Source: Streptomyces sp. NBC_01445 (GTDB lineage: Bacteria; Actinomycetota; Actinomycetes; Streptomycetales; Streptomycetaceae). From it: a stretch of DNA of 64,000 nt. The position numbers were made by a program, and so were the translations under genes. Below are positions 60,220 to 64,000 of the stretch, in pieces (the first letter of the stretch is position 1; each line of letters starts with the position of its first letter). The DNA lies in NCBI RefSeq assembly GCF_035918235.1, contig NZ_CP109485.1:7417001-7481000 (forward strand). Direction: 5' to 3'. The notes beneath the pieces are model-generated. The model ran no database searches. It worked only from the letters and a program-made list of their open reading frames with translations, and was not told the origin of the DNA.

Positions 60220-61152
60220 CCCGATCCCCAGGATCCCTGCCCGGACCTGCGGCTCCACCACATGGACGGCGCGGTGGCTCGCGCTGAGCGTCAGGTCCTG
60301 ACGGCCCCCGCGCGGGGCCGCCGCCGAGTGCTGGGTGAAGCGGTGGCAGCGCACGGGCAGGACGCCCTCGGTGAATCTGACCTGGAGCGCGTACTGCCCG
60401 CCCGCGAAGCCGAAGCCGCGCAGATACTCCGACGAGGGGCCCGCCGTGCCGTCCTCGAAGCCGTAGCGGAAGAGGAACGTGTCACCGGCCCGCAGCCGCG
60501 CGTCGAAGAGCAGCTCCGCCACGACGACGCCCGTCCCGCGGTGCCGGCGCACCCGCCCCGTACGGCAGTTCTCCAGGGCGCGCACCGAGACGTGATCGGT
60601 GCTGCATCCCGGGTCTCCGTGGTGGACGGCCACGTAGCGGTCCACGCCGTCCTGGTGGGCGCGCACGATGTGCTGGGAGTCGAGGCCGAGGAGCTCGCGG
60701 CGCGTCCCGATCCGCACCCGCTCGTGGTGGCCGACCGTGTGCAGGCCGCCGTCCGGGGGCGAGCCGAGCTCGGCGAGGAAGTGTTCGAGGACGCCCGAGG
60801 CCTCGACGAGCGAGCGGTAGGAGCGGGTCGAGGGGCGCTGGCGGGCCGTGTGTTCCTCGTCCTTGGCGAGCAGCCGGATCAGGGACTCGTCGGGCAGGTC
60901 CAGGATCTCCTCCAGGGCGCGCACGGCCCGCAGCGACTCGGTGCGCTGCGGGCGCCTCGCCCCCTGCTGCCAGTAGCTCAGACTGGTGACGCCGACCGTG
61001 ACGCCGCGCCGGGTCAGATGGTGCTGCACACGGTGCAGCGGCAGCCCGCGCGCGGTGATCGCGGCCCGCAGGGCGACGTGGAAGGGCCCCGCCCGCAGGG
61101 CCGTCTCCAGCGCGGGCGCGCCGGCGTCCGCGTGCTGTGTGCCGTACGACAT
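60205..61152 (-). CDS. Putative DNA-binding regulator (XRE-like N-terminus)
   Basis: The 315-residue protein has a helical N-terminal region resembling an XRE domain ([60 protein letters not shown]). The larger beta-rich C-terminal domain contains [74 protein letters not shown]. The latter looks like a ligand-binding or catalytic fold that I do not recognise. ATG 61152 follows GGGGGAGGG. It is divergent from uvrC. A triplicated 15-bp repeat marks its end. Confidence 0.72.
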   Translation of the reverse strand: MSYGTQHADAGAPALETALRAGPFHVALRAAITARGLPLHRVQHHLTRRGVTVGVTSLSYWQQGARRPQRTESLRAVRALEEILDLPDESLIRLLAKDEEHTARQRPSTRSYRSLVEASGVLEHFLAELGSPPDGGLHTVGHHERVRIGTRRELLGLDSQHIVRAHQDGVDRYVAVHHGDPGCSTDHVSVRALENCRTGRVRRHRGTGVVVAELLFDARLRAGDTFLFRYGFEDGTAGPSSEYLRGFGFAGGQYALQVRFTEGVLPVRCHRFTQHSAAAPRGGRQDLTLSASHRAVHVVEPQVRAGILGIGWDWE

Positions 61153-61337
61153 CCAGGGCCCTCCCCCGTGCATCCTCACAACGGCCGTCCGGCCGGGGCG
61201 CGCGCGGCCCCAATTCACCCGGCATTGAAGCGTGTTGATCTCGACCGGACAAGACTCGCTGCGCAAACCGTCTCGCCGGGCGGGCGCCGGACCGCTCCGG
61301 GAAACGCGCGGGCAACCTCACTGTCGGTGGCCGCAAG

Positions 61338-61343
61338 TAGGGT
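61338..61343 (+). promoter_or_regulatory. -10 box of leaderless uvrC
   Basis: TAGGGT ends 7 nt before ATG 61351; no Shine-Dalgarno is present. Confidence 0.5.
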
Positions 61344-61350
61344 GTCTGAC

Positions 61351-63390
61351 ATGGCCGACCCTTCCAGCTACCGCCCCCAGCCGGGACAGATCCCGGACTC
61401 CCCAGGGGTGTACAGGTTCCGTGACGAGCACCGCCGGGTGATCTACGTCGGGAAGGCGAAAAGCCTGCGCCAGCGCCTGGCCAACTACTTCCAGGACCTG
61501 GCGAACCTGCATCCCCGCACCCGCACCATGGTCACCACGGCCGCGTCCGTGGAGTGGACCGTGGTGTCCACGGAGGTCGAGGCGCTCCAGCTGGAGTACT
61601 CCTGGATCAAGGAGTACGACCCCCGGTTCAACGTCAAGTACCGCGACGACAAGAGCTATCCCTACCTCGCGGTGACGATGAACGAGGAGTTCCCGCGTGT
61701 GCAGGTCATGCGCGGCCAGAAGAAGAAGGGCGTGCGCTACTTCGGTCCCTACGGGCATGCCTGGGCCATCCGCGACACCGTCGACCTGCTGCTTCGTGTC
61801 TTCCCGGTCCGCACCTGCTCCGCCGGCGTCTTCAAGAACGCCGCCCGCACCGGCCGCCCCTGCCTCCTCGGCTACATCGGCAAGTGCTCGGCCCCCTGCG
61901 TGGGCCGCGTCTCGCCCGAGGAGCACCGCGAACTGGCGGAGGACTTCTGCGACTTCATGACCGGCCGCACCGGCACGTACATCCGCCGTCTCGAGAAGGA
62001 CATGACGGACGCCGCCGAGGAGATGGAGTACGAGCGCGCCGCACGCCTGCGTGACGACATAGAGGCGCTGCGCAAGGCGATGGAGAAGAGTGCCGTCGTC
62101 CTCGCCGATGCCACGGACGCCGACCTGGTCGCCCTCGCCGAGGACGAGCTGGAGGCCGCCGTGCAGATCTTCCATGTGCGGGGCGGGCGCGTGCGCGGCC
62201 AGCGCGGCTGGGTCACGGACAAGGTCGAGGCGGTCACCAGCGGTGACCTCGTCGAGCACGCGCTCCAGCAGTTGTACGGCGAGGAGCGCGGGGACGCTGT
62301 TCCCAAGGAGGTCCTCGTGCCCGCGCTGCCCGAGCCCCTGGAACCCGTACAGGAGTGGCTCACCACGCGCCGCGGGTCGAACGTGTCGCTGAGGATCCCG
62401 CAGCGCGGTGACAAGAAGGCCCTGATGGAGACGGTCCACAGGAACGCGCAGCAGGCGCTCGCGCTCCACAAGACCAAGCGCGCCTCCGACCTCACCACGC
62501 GCTCGCGCGCCCTGGAGGAGATCGCCGGGGCTCTCGAGCTGGACAGCGCCCCGCTGCGCATCGAGTGCTACGACATCTCCCACCTCCAGGGCGACGACGT
62601 CGTGGCGTCGATGGTCGTCTTCGAGGACGGACTGGCCAGGAAGAGCGAGTACCGGCGCTTCCAGATCAAGGGCTTCGAGGGGCAGGACGACGTCCGCTCC
62701 ATGCACGAGGTGATCACACGCCGCTTCAAGCGCTATCTGGCGGCGCAGGAGAAGTCGGGGGAGTGGTCCGACGCCGAGCTGACGGACGAGGACGGCCCGA
62801 TCGAGTCCCGTCTCACCGAGGACGACGGTCGCCCCAAGCGGTTCGCGTACCCGCCCCAGCTGGTCGTCGTCGACGGCGGGCAGCCGCAGGTCGCGGCGGC
62901 CAAGCGGGCGCTGGACGAACTGGGCATCGACGACATCGCGGTGTGCGGCCTGGCCAAGCGCCTCGAAGAGGTCTGGGTGCCCGACGAGGACGACCCGGTC
63001 ATCCTTCCGCGCACCAGCGAGGGCCTCTATCTTCTCCAGCGCGTGCGTGACGAGGCGCACCGATTCGCGATCACGTACCAGCGCACCAAGCGGGCCAAGC
63101 GCTTCCGGGCCGGGCCGCTCGACGAGGTGCCCGGTCTCGGGGACGCGCGCAAGCAGGCCCTGATCAAGCACTTCGGTTCGGTGAAGCGCCTGCGATCGGC
63201 CACAATCGATCAGATCTGCGAGGTTCCCGGCATAGGCCGCAAGACGGCAGAGACGATCGTGGCGGCCTTCGCAAGCGCGGAGCCCGCCGCACCGGCCGTG
63301 AACACGGCCACAGGAGAGATCATTGAAGACGAGGACCCCACGGCCACGGCCGTGGCCACCTCGGAAGGACGACGGGGGCAGGAGCCATGA
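61351..63390 (+). CDS. uvrC: Excinuclease ABC subunit C
   Basis: UvrC makes the two incisions around a UvrB-marked lesion. The 679-residue protein has the GIY-YIG nuclease ([31 protein letters not shown]), a UVR motif ([24 protein letters not shown]), the RNase-H-like domain ([21 protein letters not shown]), and C-terminal helix-hairpin-helix motifs ([22 protein letters not shown] and [16 protein letters not shown]). A short acidic tail ends in the overlapping rapZ start (ATGA). It is probably leaderless. Confidence 0.98.
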   Translation: MADPSSYRPQPGQIPDSPGVYRFRDEHRRVIYVGKAKSLRQRLANYFQDLANLHPRTRTMVTTAASVEWTVVSTEVEALQLEYSWIKEYDPRFNVKYRDDKSYPYLAVTMNEEFPRVQVMRGQKKKGVRYFGPYGHAWAIRDTVDLLLRVFPVRTCSAGVFKNAARTGRPCLLGYIGKCSAPCVGRVSPEEHRELAEDFCDFMTGRTGTYIRRLEKDMTDAAEEMEYERAARLRDDIEALRKAMEKSAVVLADATDADLVALAEDELEAAVQIFHVRGGRVRGQRGWVTDKVEAVTSGDLVEHALQQLYGEERGDAVPKEVLVPALPEPLEPVQEWLTTRRGSNVSLRIPQRGDKKALMETVHRNAQQALALHKTKRASDLTTRSRALEEIAGALELDSAPLRIECYDISHLQGDDVVASMVVFEDGLARKSEYRRFQIKGFEGQDDVRSMHEVITRRFKRYLAAQEKSGEWSDAELTDEDGPIESRLTEDDGRPKRFAYPPQLVVVDGGQPQVAAAKRALDELGIDDIAVCGLAKRLEEVWVPDEDDPVILPRTSEGLYLLQRVRDEAHRFAITYQRTKRAKRFRAGPLDEVPGLGDARKQALIKHFGSVKRLRSATIDQICEVPGIGRKTAETIVAAFASAEPAAPAVNTATGEIIEDEDPTATAVATSEGRRGQEP

Positions 63391-64000
63391 ACGAGAACGA
63401 GCAGGGCGAACAGGCACCACAGCCGGCCCCCGATGACCCGGCGGGCCAGGCGGCGGAGACAGACGGAGCACAGGTGAGTACGGGTACGACGAGCGAGACC
63501 CCCGAAGCGGCGATCCCCGAGCTGGTGATCATCTCCGGGATGTCCGGCGCCGGGCGTTCCACGGCCGCCAAGTGTCTGGAGGACCTCGGCTGGTTCGTCG
63601 TCGACAACCTGCCGCCCGCGCTGATCCCCACGATGGTCGAGCTCGGCGCCCGCTCCCAGGGCAATGTCGCCCGGATCGCCGTCGTCGTCGACGTGCGCGG
63701 CCGCCGCTTCTTCGACGACCTCCACCAGTCCCTCGCCGACCTGGAGTCCCGCCAGGTCACCCGGCGCATCGTGTTCCTGGAGTCCTCCGACGAGGCCCTG
63801 GTGCGCCGCTTCGAGTCGGTGCGCCGCCCGCACCCCCTCCAGGGCGACGGCCGCATCGTCGACGGGATCGCGGCCGAGCGCACGCTCCTGCGCGAGCTGC
63901 GCGGCGACGCCGACCTGGTCATCGACACCTCCAGCCTGAACGTGCACGAGCTGCGCGCCAAGATGGACGCCCAGTTCGCCGGCGACGAGGAGCCCGAGCT
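63387..64000 (+). CDS. rapZ: RapZ/YvcJ P-loop ATPase, N-terminal part
   Basis: About 204 codons are visible before the window ends. A polar N-terminal extension of ~40 residues precedes the family core [39 protein letters not shown] (P-loop GMSGAGRS). [36 protein letters not shown] and [32 protein letters not shown] follow. RapZ homologues bind nucleotides, second messengers or small RNAs and regulate envelope sugar synthesis in other bacteria. The gene is translationally coupled to uvrC; in Streptomyces a whiA-type developmental gene normally follows, beyond this window. Confidence 0.93.
   Translation, partial: MNENEQGEQAPQPAPDDPAGQAAETDGAQVSTGTTSETPEAAIPELVIISGMSGAGRSTAAKCLEDLGWFVVDNLPPALIPTMVELGARSQGNVARIAVVVDVRGRRFFDDLHQSLADLESRQVTRRIVFLESSDEALVRRFESVRRPHPLQGDGRIVDGIAAERTLLRELRGDADLVIDTSSLNVHELRAKMDAQFAGDEEPE

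Overview
The window is high-GC DNA (codon third positions almost all G or C) with many GTG starts, mycothiol-type enzymes, twin-arginine secreted proteins, and paired XRE/DUF5753, DUF397 and RsbW-like ATPase genes. These traits point to a Streptomyces chromosome. The gene set and order (hrpB, rpsA, coaE ... uvrB, terC, aroQ, uvrA, uvrC, rapZ) fits, from memory, the conserved core region around SCO1952-SCO2000 of S. coelicolor. I see no tRNA, rRNA, CRISPR array, insertion sequence or prophage.

Layout. 1-11.3 kb: end of a DUF3068 membrane protein, helicase hrpB, a methyltransferase with no normal start codon, rpsA with a structured leader, a secreted beta-helix protein behind a DasR-like operator, a Tat-exported amine oxidase, a PAC2 protein, coaE, a DUF3592 protein and a TPR protein. 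11.3-18.1 kb: small membrane and metabolic genes and an M20 peptidase-transporter operon. 18.1-28.1 kb: accessory and regulatory stretch with two whiJ-like cassettes (ATPase / XRE-DUF5753 / DUF397) enclosing a nucleotidyltransferase, a 2H phosphoesterase, a FUSC protein, a secreted serine protease and a DUF899 protein. 28.1-46 kb: a MocR regulator divergent from an AhpD-like gene, an orphan gltD-like gene, a uridine-kinase-like protein with a degenerate P-loop, corA, psuG-psuK, an MFS pump, ogt, a secreted glycerophosphodiesterase, an MHYT sensor and uvrB. 46-51.5 kb: two TerD-family genes, terC under a yybP-ykoY type Mn2+ riboswitch, and a Ca2+/H+ antiporter. 51.5-64 kb: aroQ, an MBL hydrolase, a mycothiol-dependent isomerase-like gene, uvrA, yceI, an XRE regulator, a PfkB kinase, a Rieske protein, uvrC and the start of rapZ.

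How it works together. All three nucleotide-excision-repair subunits (uvrA, uvrB, uvrC) and an O6-alkylguanine methyltransferase lie within 23 kb. The TerD/TerD/TerC/Ca2+-antiporter block looks like a metal and envelope stress module. psuG-psuK form a pseudouridine-breakdown operon, and the M20 peptidase with the YfcC carrier a probable peptide uptake and cleavage operon.

The strongest regulatory result is at terC: the 3' strand of the riboswitch P1 helix is an exact 8-nt complement of the terC Shine-Dalgarno, giving a complete Mn2+-ON translational switch model. Two patterns recur across the window. Thirteen starts, including coaE, uvrB and uvrC, have a TANNNT-like -10 box 6-8 nt before the start codon, as expected for leaderless mRNAs. 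Seven short tandem duplications (12-24 bp units) sit on gene starts or ends.
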